The notes under the pieces are model-generated. The model was not told the origin of the DNA. It worked only from the letters and a program-made list of their open reading frames with translations, and ran no database searches. The translations under genes and the position numbers were made by a program. From Eubacterium_G segne (GTDB lineage Bacteria > Bacillota > Clostridia > Lachnospirales > Lachnospiraceae): a DNA stretch of 64,000 bases. The DNA lies in the NCBI RefSeq assembly GCF_014287775.1, contig NZ_JACOOZ010000001.1:447244-511243 (forward strand), read 5' to 3'. This document shows, one piece after another, positions 63,398-64,000 of the stretch (the stretch's first letter is position 1; each line of letters begins with the position of its first letter).

Positions 63398-64000
63398 TTA
63401 CGCTGTCTGCCTCTCGGCAAGCTGCTTCTTTAATTCCTCTATTTCTTTTTCATATTTATCTAACCGAATCTGCTTTTCGTCCAGTTGGTTCTGCTTTTCG
63501 TCCAGCTGGTTCTGCTTTTCATCCAACTCTTTCTGCATTATTTTACGTTCAACTTCTCTCCCTCGTGCCTCACCTAATGCTTCCCCACTCATTCTTGCAT
63601 CCCTCATCATGTCATCAATTGCCTTACACATATCCTGCTTTTCCTCCTTTTCTTCAATCTTTATGTTAATGTTTGCACATTCCCTTATTACCACCATGGC
63701 ATCCCTTTCCATGTTTGAATATATGCTACGTTTTTCATTTAAAAGACTGTTCATCTTTTCCTTATCCCCTGATGCCTTCATAAATTCTATTATGTACCTA
63801 AAGTCCGACATAAACTTCTCTGAATTGTTAATCTCATGGGGATCTATGAGATTAATCCTGTAGTCCGGAATTAATTTTAATATTTCCTTATCATCAATAC
63901 TTAACATTTCGTGGAGACATCTTGGTCCATCCCATGGTCTGTCTCCAAAATATACCGTCAGGGTTATTATTCCGGCTATCTTATCTTCTTTCTTAAGCCC
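63398..64000 (-). CDS. Rpn-family nuclease/putative transposase (5' end outside window)
   Basis: The last 200 codons of another rpn copy are visible and open to the right edge (GLKKEDKIAGIITLTVYFGD, DGPRCLHEMLSIDDKEILK). It is nearly identical to 18771-19721 over this part. Its coiled coil contains a threefold seven-residue unit, DEKQNQL-DEKQNQL-DEKQIRL, where the other copies have one, and a shorter GEAR block. The catalytic core lies beyond the edge. Confidence 0.85.
   Translation of the reverse strand, partial: GLKKEDKIAGIITLTVYFGDRPWDGPRCLHEMLSIDDKEILKLIPDYRINLIDPHEINNSEKFMSDFRYIIEFMKASGDKEKMNSLLNEKRSIYSNMERDAMVVIRECANINIKIEEKEEKQDMCKAIDDMMRDARMSGEALGEARGREVERKIMQKELDEKQNQLDEKQNQLDEKQIRLDKYEKEIEELKKQLAERQTA

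Noticed and set aside
63348..63863. Plus-strand open frames of up to 171 codons over the rpn copies
   Set aside because: They mirror the coiled-coil repeats of rpn and recur in every copy, including the one at 18771; no ribosome binding site.
62870..64000. Repeated short units considered as a possible CRISPR array
   Set aside because: The units are coding repeats in frame, lack regular spacers, and belong to nearly identical gene copies.

Overview
The window looks like chromosomal DNA of an anaerobic, spore-forming, low-GC Firmicute, most probably a gut Lachnospiraceae. The reasons are AT-rich sequence, strong GGAGG ribosome binding sites, SpoVT and a SleL/YaaH-type spore hydrolase, rubrerythrin-based oxygen defence, a membrane pyrophosphatase, and Rpn-type PD-(D/E)XK 'transposase' genes. 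No rRNA, tRNA or CRISPR array was found. Most genes lie on the minus strand.

Layout. 1-5.9 kb: end of a YesN-like response regulator and an mglBAC galactose-type ABC operon. The binding protein reads as a circular permutation of MglB, and the permease carries an extra N-terminal domain of about 215 residues. 6-9.7 kb: aldo/keto reductase, SpoVT, and a PerR-like repressor coupled to a four-domain flavin reductase-rubredoxin-rubrerythrin fusion with an internal ribosome binding site. 9.9-13.8 kb: redox cluster (aldo/keto reductase, carboxymuconolactone decarboxylase-cupin protein, two flavodoxins, LysR). 13.8-15 kb: debris of MATE efflux genes with an inserted rpn 5' fragment. 15-16.5 kb: a cation/H+ antiporter behind a fluoride (crcB) riboswitch with its own terminator. 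16.5-24.3 kb: MetE-like enzyme with a LysR regulator, an rpn gene, GNAT remnant, MarR-TSUP pair, M18 aminopeptidase, SfsA and several pseudogene remnants.

24.4-36.5 kb is mostly housekeeping: SbcCD, an MTA/SAH-deaminase-type amidohydrolase, ornithine carbamoyltransferase, a CmpB-type membrane protein with hendecad repeats, the LysM-GH18 spore enzyme, K+-dependent membrane pyrophosphatase and an Lrp/AsnC regulator.

36.6-62.7 kb is a cell-surface polysaccharide locus: nucleotidyltransferase-like protein, VanZ, two tandem Wzz/BY-kinases (one intact, one with a degenerate Walker A' motif and a tyrosine-rich tail), an Ig-like membrane protein, an unknown membrane protein, a sigma factor, and a long minus-strand operon. 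The operon holds a hexapeptide acetyltransferase, acyltransferases, an EpsG-like polymerase, seven glycosyltransferases, two pyruvyltransferases, two F420-hydrogenase-beta-like Fe-S proteins and an acyltransferase-Wzx flippase fusion. Its probable promoter lies at 62695-62723. The right edge (62.8-64 kb) holds two tandem rpn copies, one 5'-truncated and one running off the window.

The observations I would follow first are the permuted MglB with the extended MglC, the kinase/pseudokinase pair, the acyltransferase-flippase fusion, and the rubrerythrin fusion with its internal start and PerR-type control region.
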